A DNA stretch of 64,000 bases from Mycobacterium deserti (GTDB lineage: Bacteria; Actinomycetota; Actinomycetes; Mycobacteriales; Mycobacteriaceae). Below are positions 54,857-63,469 of the stretch, one piece after another. Made by a program: the position numbers and the translations under genes. The stretch is taken from NCBI RefSeq assembly GCF_025345615.1, contig NZ_JAODWD010000002.1:868001-932000 (forward strand), in the 5' to 3' direction. The notes beneath the pieces were generated by a model, which worked only from the letters and a program-made list of their open reading frames with translations, was not told where the DNA came from and searched no databases. Positions within the stretch are counted from its first letter, which is position 1. Each line of letters begins with the position of its first letter.

Positions 54857-56080
54857 CTATATAACCTCTTTAGCCCCGATCAGGCTCCGGTTTCGGTGAA
54901 TCTGATTGAGGAACAGGCCAATTGCGGTGGCCATTGATCCGGTGCGGGCGCCGTCGATCATGTCGAAGGCATGTCCGGCGCCCGGCAGCTCCACGTAGCT
55001 GACCACCGACCGCGATACCGCGCGAAGCCTCTCGACGAAGCTGCGGGCCTGCTCGACGGGGATCACGGTATCGCCGCTGCCGTGGATCACCAGGAACGGC
55101 GGCGCATCCGGATGCACCTGCGCAATCGGGGACGCCTTGCGGAAGATCTCCGGGTGCCGCGACGCCTCGCGCTTCACCACGACCTTCTCCAGGAAGTCCA
55201 TGAACCGCGCGCGTTCCACAGTCGAGCGGTCTTCCCAGTCGTAGCGTCCGTATATTCCGACCACCGCGTCGACGGAGGTGTCCGAATCCTCGGGCAACTC
55301 GTCTTGCAACTCTGGGTCGTTCATCGTCAGCCCAGCCAGTGCGGCAAGGTGTCCGCCTGCCGAACCACCGGCCACCGCAACGAAATTGCGGTCGCCGCCG
55401 AACTTGTCGACGTTCGCCCTGGCCCATGCGATGGCCGTCTTCACGTCGGTGATGTGGCTGGGCCAGCGGTGGTGCGGCGCGACGCGGTAGTCGATCGACA
55501 AGCAGACCCAGCCCATCTCGGCCAGATGCGACATCAGCGCGTAACCCTGCAGCATTCGGCTGCCGTGAATCCAGGCGCCGCCGGGGATGTAGATCAGCAC
55601 CGGGGCCGGCGTGTCCGGTAGGTCCTTGCGCCGCCACACGTCGAGCACCTGAGACGGGTCGCTGCCGTAGCGCACCGAGGTGCGGTAGACATTGCGGCGC
55701 TGTTCGCGCATCTTCCACAGCGGCGGCGCGCCCTCCGGTGCCGGCCACTCGATGGCCAGATCCTCGGCGCGCACGACGCCACGCAGGGCGGCTTCGGCAA
55801 CAGAGTGCGTGGCGTCGCGTTCGAGCTTGCGCACCTCGGCATTGTCCGGGCCGAACCAGGACTTGGCACTCGCGTTGAGGAAGTCCGGCATGTGCCGGAC
55901 TCCCCAGATTCCCATCGCGGTCACAGTGCCAAGTGGCTCAAGGCGTTTCCCGATGACGGGAAGCGAGGCCGTCGCCATGCTCATCGCCATCAGGTAGTCG
56001 GCGGGACCGGCCTTCATCAGCCAGCGAGCGCGCGTCCACATGGTCGGTCCGGGATACCGGGTATCCGGTTTTGGGGACAT
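54857..56080 (-). CDS. lipC: Alpha/beta hydrolase, LipC (Rv0220-like)
   Basis: 407 residues from ATG 56080 (403 in M. tuberculosis). Oxyanion motif IPGGAWIHG, nucleophile GGSAGGHLAAL, acid HGSGDTVIPV and His in GAGHAFDM complete the triad. TACAGT lies 6 nt before the ATG (leaderless). M. tuberculosis LipC is a cell-surface esterase/phospholipase (recall). It is first in an operon with WS/DGAT and paralogous to the hydrolase at 52.2 kb, from which it differs by lacking the long N-terminal hydrophobic region. Confidence 0.9.
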   Translation of the reverse strand: MSPKPDTRYPGPTMWTRARWLMKAGPADYLMAMSMATASLPVIGKRLEPLGTVTAMGIWGVRHMPDFLNASAKSWFGPDNAEVRKLERDATHSVAEAALRGVVRAEDLAIEWPAPEGAPPLWKMREQRRNVYRTSVRYGSDPSQVLDVWRRKDLPDTPAPVLIYIPGGAWIHGSRMLQGYALMSHLAEMGWVCLSIDYRVAPHHRWPSHITDVKTAIAWARANVDKFGGDRNFVAVAGGSAGGHLAALAGLTMNDPELQDELPEDSDTSVDAVVGIYGRYDWEDRSTVERARFMDFLEKVVVKREASRHPEIFRKASPIAQVHPDAPPFLVIHGSGDTVIPVEQARSFVERLRAVSRSVVSYVELPGAGHAFDMIDGARTGSMATAIGLFLNQIHRNRSLIGAKEVI

Positions 56081-56148
56081 TGCGCGACTGTACCCCCGGC
56101 CGATGAATTCAAACCGCAACATGCGCGAGTTGGTCACTTACGACACGG

Positions 56149-56161
56149 TGACAATCTGTCA
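56149..56161. promoter_or_regulatory. Palindrome upstream of the fused FadE
   Basis: TGACA-ATC-TGTCA is a perfect 5-bp inverted repeat, 81 bp before the GTG at 56242, in the 161-bp divergent gap with lipC. A 5-bp repeat AGCGC-CGAA-GCGCT follows near 56191-56204. Both are candidate regulator sites only. Confidence 0.35.
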
Positions 56162-56241
56162 TGAGCTGGGTCACATGCGTCTGACCAGCGCCGAAGCGCT
56201 AGCGTTACGTGACGACCGTCAAACGTAAAGAGGACCGCCAC

Positions 56242-58446
56242 GTGAGCAAGTCAGCCCTGGCCATCACCGAGGAACACAACGACCTGGCCGATTCGGCGTT
56301 CGGCCAGCTCAACCGCCTCAAGAGTCGATCCGCCGCGCGCGCGACGCTCGATGGCGGCGATTCGCACCCCGCTGAGCTGTGGACTTCCGGCGCCGAGGGC
56401 GGCTGGAACGGGCTGGCCATCTCAGAGGAGTACGGCGGCTCGGGCTTCTCACTGGCCGAGCTGGCGATCGTCTTGGAGGCCCAGGGCCGCGAGCTGTGTC
56501 CCGGCCCCTTCCTGCCCAGCGTCGCGGCCGCAGTGGTCATCGACCGTTGCGGTACGGATTCTCTTCGCGCAGAACTCCTCCCACTGATGAGCGACGGCAC
56601 GAAGACCGGTGCGCTCGCGTTGGCGAGCAGCGTGACGGTCGGGTCGGACCTGGTCGTCACCGGCGAGTGCCCCGTGGTCCTGGGGGCCCCTGACGCAGAT
56701 GTTCTGGTCATCGTCGCCGGTCAGGACGCCGTGGTCGTCGATGCGGGTGCCGACGGCGTCACCGTCACCGCCCTCGAGGGCATGGACACCACCCGTAGTG
56801 TTGGGGCGGTCGCGCTGCGCGACGTCACGGTGGCAGACGACCGCCTGTTGCGCGGCGCTGCGCGCAAGGCGCACACGGTTTTTCGCATCCTGGCGTCAGC
56901 CGAGGCGGTAGGTCTCAGTTGGGCGACGCTGGACATGGCCGTCGAATACGCAAAGGTGCGTGAGCAGTTCGGCCGTACCATCGGCACATTTCAGGCGGTT
57001 AAGCACCATGCAGCCAACATGCTGGTGAACGCTGAGCAGACCACGGCGGCCACCTGGGACGCCGCCCGCGCCAGCGACCTCGACAGTGCATGGTTCCCCG
57101 CCGCGGTGGCGGCGTCACACGCCATTCGTACCCAGGTCTTCAACGCGCAGAACAATATTCAGCTTCATGGCGGTATCGGCTTCACCTGGGAGCACGACGC
57201 GCATCTGTACCTGCGGCGCGCCCGGACTCTCGCCGCGCTCATGCACGGCGGCGCGGATCCGCTGCTCGACGTGGTGGACGCGCAGCGCAGCGGGCAGGCC
57301 CAAGGCGCGTCGTTCACGCTGCCGCCAGAGGCTGAGGCGTTCCGCGAACAGGCCCGCGAAGCCGTCGCAGCACTACGCGGCCTGCCCGCTGACAAGCAAC
57401 GCGACTACCTCGTCGACTCGGGGTATCTGGTGCCGCACTGGCCCAAACCGTGGGGCCGCGACGCCGAGGTGCTCGAGCAGTTGGTGATCGAGGAGGAATT
57501 CGGTTCGGCGGGCAGGAGCGAAGCGACCGGGGAATCAGCGCCGATTGAGCGGCCAGACATGGGCATCACCGGGTGGGTGACGCTGACCATCGCTCAGGCG
57601 GGCACCGACGAGCAGCGAGAGCGCTGGGTGGAACCGGTGCTGCGCGGCCAGGTGATGTGGTGTCAGCTGTTCTCCGAACCGGGTGCCGGATCCGACGCCG
57701 CCGCGGTGCGGACGTCGGCCAAGAAGGTGGACGGCGGGTGGCGCATCACCGGCCAGAAGGTGTGGACCAGCCTGGCGCACATGTGCCAATGGGGCCTTGC
57801 GACGGTACGCACCGATCCCGACGCTTCCAAGCACGCAGGCGTGACGATGATGGCGATCGACATGAACGCCCCCGGCGTGACGGTCAATCCGTTGAAGGGG
57901 CTGACCGGCCACGCGCACTTCAACGAGGTGTTCTTCGACGACGTCTTCGTGCCGGATGCCGACGTGGTCGGCGACGTGAACAAGGGCTGGCTGGTCGCCC
58001 GCGCGACGTTGGGCAACGAGCGCATCTCGATCGGCGGCGGGTCGGGTGGCGCGACCGGGTTCAGTGTCGACGACCTCGTCAAGCTGCTCGACAACGCGTC
58101 GGCCGAGACGGCGTCGCTCTACCTGCGGCGTGCGGGCGAGGTGTTGGCGGAGAACCACACCCTGCGGCTGCTCAACCTGCGTCGGGTCACCCGTGCGATC
58201 GCTGGTTCAGAACCCGGCCCGGAGGGCAACGTGACGAAGCTGCTGGTGGCCGAGGCGGGCCAGCGGCTCACCGAGTTGGCCTTCGATCTGGCGGGTTCCG
58301 CGGCCGTCGTCGGACAGACCCCGACACTGACGCAGGCCTACCTCGGCAATCGGGCGATGACGATTGCGGGCGGAACCTCGGAAATCACTCGCAACACGAT
58401 CGCCGAGCGGATCCTCGGGCTGCCCCGCGATCCGCTGCTCAAGTAA
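56242..58446 (+). CDS. Fused two-domain acyl-CoA dehydrogenase (FadE34/FadE6/FadE22 type)
   Basis: 734 residues, about twice a normal ACAD. The N-terminal half (about 1-370) has an ACAD C-domain with HGGIGFTWEHDAHLYLRRA. The C-terminal half has the flavin motif FSEPGAGSDAAAV, WRITGQKVWTSLAHMCQ and the ending MTIAGGTSEITRNTIAERIL. Such single-chain fusions replace the alpha/beta pair of two-gene FadEs, as in FadE34 for sterol side chains. Which of the fused types this is cannot be told by eye. GTG 56242 was chosen for the AAAGAGGA site 7 nt upstream; GTG 56209 is the alternative. Confidence 0.9.
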   Translation: MSKSALAITEEHNDLADSAFGQLNRLKSRSAARATLDGGDSHPAELWTSGAEGGWNGLAISEEYGGSGFSLAELAIVLEAQGRELCPGPFLPSVAAAVVIDRCGTDSLRAELLPLMSDGTKTGALALASSVTVGSDLVVTGECPVVLGAPDADVLVIVAGQDAVVVDAGADGVTVTALEGMDTTRSVGAVALRDVTVADDRLLRGAARKAHTVFRILASAEAVGLSWATLDMAVEYAKVREQFGRTIGTFQAVKHHAANMLVNAEQTTAATWDAARASDLDSAWFPAAVAASHAIRTQVFNAQNNIQLHGGIGFTWEHDAHLYLRRARTLAALMHGGADPLLDVVDAQRSGQAQGASFTLPPEAEAFREQAREAVAALRGLPADKQRDYLVDSGYLVPHWPKPWGRDAEVLEQLVIEEEFGSAGRSEATGESAPIERPDMGITGWVTLTIAQAGTDEQRERWVEPVLRGQVMWCQLFSEPGAGSDAAAVRTSAKKVDGGWRITGQKVWTSLAHMCQWGLATVRTDPDASKHAGVTMMAIDMNAPGVTVNPLKGLTGHAHFNEVFFDDVFVPDADVVGDVNKGWLVARATLGNERISIGGGSGGATGFSVDDLVKLLDNASAETASLYLRRAGEVLAENHTLRLLNLRRVTRAIAGSEPGPEGNVTKLLVAEAGQRLTELAFDLAGSAAVVGQTPTLTQAYLGNRAMTIAGGTSEITRNTIAERILGLPRDPLLK

Positions 58447-58492
58447 GTGCGACGCGGCGCGGAAGGCGTCACGCGGGCCGGCCGCGGCACGA

Positions 58493-58498
58493 GATAAT
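58493..58498 (+). promoter_or_regulatory. Leaderless -10 hexamer of the DUF1023 gene
   Basis: GATAAT ends 6 nt before GTG 58505; the same GATAATGG context recurs before the esterase gene at 63470. Confidence 0.5.
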
Positions 58499-58504
58499 GG
58501 GCCG

Positions 58505-60061
58505 GTGAGCGCGCTCGACGGGTTCTACGCGGCGTGGAACAACGCGCGGGAGACGTTCGGGCACGGCACGCCGCAGGGCGGAGCGGAGTACGACGCCAGC
58601 GGCCCGCTGCGGCAGATGGAATCAGACCTTGCCGAAGCCGCTCCGGGCTCGGCGTGGTCGGGCGCCGCGGCCACTGCCTACGACACGGCCAACACCGAGC
58701 ACCGTCAGGTGTTCGGCAAACTGGCCGACCTCGACAAGCGCCTTGCCGCCTACGTCGACCGGTCGGCCGAGGTGGTATCGGCGGGACGTCAGAACCTCGA
58801 CGCGGTGCGCCAGTGGGTGACCGACGCCGCTGCCAGTGTGCCGCCCGGTAAACAACGCGACATCATGCTGATGCAGATCGCCAGCAGGGGCCTGGGCCAA
58901 CTCGGCGAAGTCATCGCGAAGACCAATGCCGAGTCGAACCACGTCGCGCGGGGGCTGGGCGGGCTGACGGCCGAGTACGACGCGGTCAAGACCAGCCAAC
59001 GGTTCGGCGGGGAGAAAGATGCGCCTCAGTTCTCCCACGACGAGGAGAAGCGGGAAGAAGGCGAGGAGGACAAGCCGTACAAGACAGACATGTCGAGCGG
59101 GAACATCGAGGAAGTCGACCAGGCGAACCGGGACAAGCTGGAGGAGCTGCGTGAGGAGTATGAGCAGCTCCCGGACGGGCAGATAAAACAGGACCGGCTG
59201 CGCGACATCTCGGCCATCGAAGAGGCGCTCACGGTGCCCGACTCACATCTGGTCTATCTGGAAGAGCCGAGCGACCCCTCGCAGATGATCGGTGCCGGCA
59301 CCTCGGTGGGCGACCCGTTCAAAGCCGATCACGTGTCGGTGTCGGTTCCGGGGGTGGGGAGCTCCACGCGCGACGCCATCGCCGGCATGACGCGCGAAGC
59401 CGAGCAACTGCGCGGAGAAGCGGCAGAGGTGGCCTCGGAAACCGGGGCGAGCACGAACATCGCCACGATCGCATGGACCGGCTACCAGCCCCCGACGGAC
59501 ATGCTCGAGTCGAGCGTGCTCAACGACGATCTCGCCCAGGCGGGCGCCCCGAAGTTGACGAGCTTCCTGGCGGATCTCGACGGCGCGTCCCAGAACCCCA
59601 ACCAGACACTCGCGTTGTTCGGCCACTCCTACGGGTCGTTGACCTCTGGCGTTGCGCTGCAAGAAGGCGCCAGCCAGTACGTGGACAATGTGGTGATGTA
59701 CGGGTCGCCGGGGTTCCAGGCCACCACACCCATGGATCTGGGGATGCGCGACGACAACCTCTTCGTCATGTCCGCCTCCGATGACCCGATCAACTACATC
59801 GCCGACCTCGCCCCGCTGCACGGGTGGGGTGCCAGCCCCAACGACGTGATCAGCGAGAACGGCGACCTGCGTTTCAGGTTCAACCATCTCGAGGTCGATG
59901 CCGGTGACACGCCGCTACCGGGCTACGAACCCAAGACCGGCGCCAGCGGCCATTCCGAGTACCCCCAGAATGCGCAGGAGCGGATGTCCGGTTACAACCT
60001 GGCGACCATTCTGCTCGACCGGCCCGATCTGTCGGTGACGGAAACCCCGAGGTCGTGGTGA
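58505..60061 (+). CDS. DUF1023 alpha/beta hydrolase with WXG-like N-terminal domain (Rv2797c-like)
   Basis: 518 residues. The N-terminal 160 residues are helical with a WSGAAATAYDTANTEH motif, like ESX-associated helical domains (EspA/WXG type). A charged Glu/Lys-rich linker (about 180-260) follows. The C-terminal DUF1023 hydrolase has SVPGVGSSTRDAI and the nucleophile elbow LFGHSYGSLTSG. The next gene overlaps by 4 nt (GTGA) and encodes an LppV-like lipoprotein, the same pair as Rv2797c-lppV (recall). Substrate unknown. Type VII export is suggested by the N-terminal domain but not shown. Confidence 0.85.
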   Translation: MSALDGFYAAWNNARETFGHGTPQGGAEYDASGPLRQMESDLAEAAPGSAWSGAAATAYDTANTEHRQVFGKLADLDKRLAAYVDRSAEVVSAGRQNLDAVRQWVTDAAASVPPGKQRDIMLMQIASRGLGQLGEVIAKTNAESNHVARGLGGLTAEYDAVKTSQRFGGEKDAPQFSHDEEKREEGEEDKPYKTDMSSGNIEEVDQANRDKLEELREEYEQLPDGQIKQDRLRDISAIEEALTVPDSHLVYLEEPSDPSQMIGAGTSVGDPFKADHVSVSVPGVGSSTRDAIAGMTREAEQLRGEAAEVASETGASTNIATIAWTGYQPPTDMLESSVLNDDLAQAGAPKLTSFLADLDGASQNPNQTLALFGHSYGSLTSGVALQEGASQYVDNVVMYGSPGFQATTPMDLGMRDDNLFVMSASDDPINYIADLAPLHGWGASPNDVISENGDLRFRFNHLEVDAGDTPLPGYEPKTGASGHSEYPQNAQERMSGYNLATILLDRPDLSVTETPRSW

Positions 60062-60630
60062 GCGCACCGAGAATCCGAACCCGGCGACCCGGGAACGCGC
60101 TTGCACTGATTGGTCTGGTGACCCTACTGATAGGTGGCTGCGACGTGGACGACGCGAACAAGTCAGAGACAGCCAAGGGCGACGACGCGGTCGCGCTCAT
60201 CGACAGCTTGCGCCCGAACGGTTCGTTCGACCAAGCGCGACAACGACTCAACGCCACGGCCAAGGTGATCGGCGAGCGGATTGCCGCTGCCATCCCCGGC
60301 CAGACGTGGCGCTTCACCGCCGACCCGAACCTGCTGCGGATGAGCAGCCAGGGCGTCTCGTGCGATGAGCTGACCGGCGACATTGCGCGCAGACCCAAAG
60401 CCGACACCGTCGAGTTCGGCCGCACATTCACCGCCGAGGAGTTCCCCGTCGCAGCCGGCATCGTCAGGGAGGAAGCCGCTCGGTACGGCGCCACGGGCGA
60501 GTCGTCGATCTTCAACGAGCAGTCGAAGCGCGATTATGAGGTGCAGGGCAACGGATTCGAGTTCAACCTCGGTCAGATCGAGTTCGCCCGCCTTCACATC
60601 ACCGGCGGCTGCTTCCTGTTGAAGCCCTGA
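60058..60630 (+). CDS. LppV-like lipoprotein
   Basis: 190 residues. The signal LALIGLVTLL ends in the lipobox LIGGC. The mature part has three further Cys, two of which (SCDEL and GGCFLL) may pair. The GTG start overlaps the hydrolase stop, so the two proteins are made together. Length and context match LppV (187 residues). It may hold or inhibit the hydrolase at the cell surface; that is inference. Its stop is 2 bp from the stop of the convergent LuxR gene. Confidence 0.85.
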   Translation: MSAPRIRTRRPGNALALIGLVTLLIGGCDVDDANKSETAKGDDAVALIDSLRPNGSFDQARQRLNATAKVIGERIAAAIPGQTWRFTADPNLLRMSSQGVSCDELTGDIARRPKADTVEFGRTFTAEEFPVAAGIVREEAARYGATGESSIFNEQSKRDYEVQGNGFEFNLGQIEFARLHITGGCFLLKP

Positions 60631-60632
60631 GT

Positions 60633-63368
60633 TCACTGACCCATGACCCGGCCGAGTTCGGCTCTGGACCGGATCCCGAGCTTGCGGTAGACCTGGGACA
60701 GGTTGGCCTCGACGGTCTTCGTACTCACGAACAGTTTCGCCGCCACGTCGCGGTTGGTCAGTCCGGATGCGGCCAGTTCGGCGACCCGCTGCTCGGACGG
60801 TGTCAACTGCGGCCCGCGCTTGGGTGCGACGTTGGTCCGCAGGATCTCGGCACGGGCACGTTCGGCCCAAATAGGGGCACCTACGTCCTCGAACGTGTGC
60901 AGCGCTTCCGTGAAAGTCGCTGTGGCGAAGTGCTTCTGGCGCTGTCTGCGTTGCAGCGCCCCGAGTAGCAGTTGAGTGCGGGCGCGCTCGAACGGCATAG
61001 CCATCCGGTCGTGTTCGGCCATGGCTTGCCGTGCGGACCGTTCGGCCGCCTCGACATCTCCTTGCGCGGCCAGCACCATCGCGCGGCAGCGCGCCGCCAT
61101 CGCCAGCATCCATGGCCGATCAAGCCGGCTACCGTTGCGGTGCAACGTTTCGATCATTGGTTCGGCCTCCTCGAGCCGACCCAGCGCGACCATGGCTTCC
61201 ACGGCGTCGGGAACGAACGCCGCCTTGATGATTTCGGTGCAGGTGAGGTTGTCGAAGCTCAACAGCAAAGGCTTGAGATCGGCCAGAACCTGTTGATGCT
61301 CGCCGAGCGACGCGCTGACGAAACCCAGTGTCATGATCGGCCATTCAGCGAGCAGCGGCGCCTCGAAACGATGGGCGGCCTCGATCGCGGCAGTGGCGTC
61401 GGCGCGCGCCTGCTCGACGCGCCCGGTGTACGCGGCCACCAGGCCCCGCACGGTCAGGGCGATGACGAGGCCGTGGTCGCCGCCCATCTGCTCGGCACGC
61501 TCCATCGCGTCGTCGGCAGTCTCGGCGCCCTCAGCGAAGTCCGCGCGCCACACGTTGATCAGCGACCGCCAGACGGCGACGAACAGCATGTCGCTGTCGG
61601 CGCCGCGGTCCATGCACCGACGCCGCAGAACCTGCATGTGCTCGTACGCCTCGTCGAGGCGTCCCGCCCAGGAGAACACCTGCGCGGCAGCCGAATGCGC
61701 ACGAAACGGAATGGGCACGTCGAAGTCGGGATCCTCTAGGTCCAGCGCCCTCTGCACCTCGGCCTCGTCGAAGCCGTGTCCGCACAGCGCGCTGAGCACC
61801 TGCCAGTCGGCCAGTGCCTGACTCGTCAACACCGGGATGCCGAGTTCATCGGCGTAGGAGACGGCTTGCTCGGCGTTGCGAAGCGCTTCGGCGTACTCGC
61901 CGGCGTTGGCCTGGGCGAACGACAGCATCAGCAAGGTCTGCGTCAGGACCGCCGTGTTTTCCTGCGCATCTTTCACGGCGTCTTTCAAAGCATCAGCGGC
62001 CGCGTTGAAGCTGCGACGGTAAATCCAGATGCCCGCAAGGAGATTCAGCGCGAGCGCGCGCAGCGTGCCGGGCCGCAGGTCGGGCATCAGCGGGGCGAGC
62101 ATGGCGTAGGCCTGATCGGTGTCCCCCGCGCGGAAATGGTGTCCGGCCGACCGAAGCCGGCGTGACGGGCTGTCACCTCCGAGTTTTATTGCCAGGTCGA
62201 GCAATTCGGCCGCGGCCGCCGGAGCTCCTCGACCCCTGGCCGCATCCGCGGCGGCATCGAGGGCCTGCAAGATCTCCGGATCGGTGCGCGACGACGCCAA
62301 CGCGAGATGCCGCGCCTTCAACTCGGGCTGTTCAACGACCTTCGACAGCGCGCGGTGCATCCGCCTGCGGCGGGCCGAGCTCGCGCCGACATAGACTCCC
62401 CGCGCCAGCAGTGGGTGGGCGAATCGCACGCGGTTGCCGACGATTTCGACGACGCCGCGGGTCTCTGCGTCTTCGAGCGCTGCAGCGGTTCGCTCTGCGG
62501 TGCTGCCGGTGGCCAGCGCGAGCACGTCGACGGTCGGCTCGGCGACACATGCGGCGGCCAACAGCACGCGTTGAACGTCGTCGCCGAGGTCGGAGATCCG
62601 CATCTGCACAAGATCGGCGAGCGTCCGCGGAAAATCTGGCCCGGCGTCCATGGCGCGAGCCATTTCCAGTGCATAAAGGGGATTACCCGCCGACAGGTCG
62701 GCGATCCGGACCATCACGGGGCGGGAGAATGACCGGCCCAACCGGACGTTCAGCACCTCGTGCAGGCTGCCGAGACTCATCGGGCTGACGCGGACCCGGG
62801 AGAGCGCGTCGGGCCGGGTCAGCTGCAGCCACGACAGGGAGCTCTCCCGGTCTGGTTCGGTCCGCTCCGTGGCGATCAAGCCCACGGGCCCGCGTAGCCG
62901 CCGCGCAACGAAGCTCACCACCGCCCTGCTGGACGGGTCGAGCCACTGCAGGTCGTCGATGCCGACGACCACCGGCGCGTCGGCCGCCAGCGTCTCGATG
63001 ATCGACAGCAACGCCGCCGCCAGCACGTGCTGGTCGGTCTCCGGGCCGGCACTGGCGCTGTGCGACAGGACTCGGTCGACGGCGACCCGCTGCACGTCAG
63101 GCAGGCTCTGCAGGGCGTCGGCATCGACGTCGGCCAGCAGGTCGGCGACGGTGCCATACGCCAACACGGATTCGGCCTCCCAGACGCGCGCCGACAGAAC
63201 GTGCCGCCCCAGGCCGTGGGCTTGCTCGAGCGACGCCTGCCACAGCGAGGTCTTGCCGATGCCGGCCTCGCCCTCCAGGAGAAGGCCCGTCGGCTGCGCC
63301 CCGGCCGCCGAGAAGAACCGGGCGATCGACTCCAGCTCCGTCGAGCGACCTACAAGACCCTTCGCCAC
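60633..63368 (-). CDS. Large LuxR-family ATPase regulator (LAL type)
   Basis: 911 residues from GTG 63368. N-terminal AAA/NTPase with Walker A GEAGIGKT (33-40) and Walker B VVVGIDDLQWLD (133-144). A long helical TPR-like middle follows (about 350-830). The C-terminal LuxR helix-turn-helix includes LTPSEQRVAELAASGLTNRD and STKTVEANLSQVYRKLGI. LAL regulators are activated by an unknown small molecule and use ATP. CATGAT lies 6 nt before the GTG. It is divergent from the esterase, its most likely target. Confidence 0.92.
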   Translation of the reverse strand: MAKGLVGRSTELESIARFFSAAGAQPTGLLLEGEAGIGKTSLWQASLEQAHGLGRHVLSARVWEAESVLAYGTVADLLADVDADALQSLPDVQRVAVDRVLSHSASAGPETDQHVLAAALLSIIETLAADAPVVVGIDDLQWLDPSSRAVVSFVARRLRGPVGLIATERTEPDRESSLSWLQLTRPDALSRVRVSPMSLGSLHEVLNVRLGRSFSRPVMVRIADLSAGNPLYALEMARAMDAGPDFPRTLADLVQMRISDLGDDVQRVLLAAACVAEPTVDVLALATGSTAERTAAALEDAETRGVVEIVGNRVRFAHPLLARGVYVGASSARRRRMHRALSKVVEQPELKARHLALASSRTDPEILQALDAAADAARGRGAPAAAAELLDLAIKLGGDSPSRRLRSAGHHFRAGDTDQAYAMLAPLMPDLRPGTLRALALNLLAGIWIYRRSFNAAADALKDAVKDAQENTAVLTQTLLMLSFAQANAGEYAEALRNAEQAVSYADELGIPVLTSQALADWQVLSALCGHGFDEAEVQRALDLEDPDFDVPIPFRAHSAAAQVFSWAGRLDEAYEHMQVLRRRCMDRGADSDMLFVAVWRSLINVWRADFAEGAETADDAMERAEQMGGDHGLVIALTVRGLVAAYTGRVEQARADATAAIEAAHRFEAPLLAEWPIMTLGFVSASLGEHQQVLADLKPLLLSFDNLTCTEIIKAAFVPDAVEAMVALGRLEEAEPMIETLHRNGSRLDRPWMLAMAARCRAMVLAAQGDVEAAERSARQAMAEHDRMAMPFERARTQLLLGALQRRQRQKHFATATFTEALHTFEDVGAPIWAERARAEILRTNVAPKRGPQLTPSEQRVAELAASGLTNRDVAAKLFVSTKTVEANLSQVYRKLGIRSRAELGRVMGQ

Positions 63369-63457
63369 CGGTTCATCATGACAGTCAGCAAATACCTGCG
63401 CGATCGAACAGCGGCGGGCTTTGCGGCTGTGACGCTTTGAGGCGACGCACCAGCGGT

Positions 63458-63463
63458 GATAAT
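63458..63463 (+). promoter_or_regulatory. Leaderless extended -10 of the HSL-type esterase
   Basis: TGATAAT (hexamer GATAAT) ends 6 nt before GTG 63470. Confidence 0.5.
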
Positions 63464-63469
63464 GGTCGC

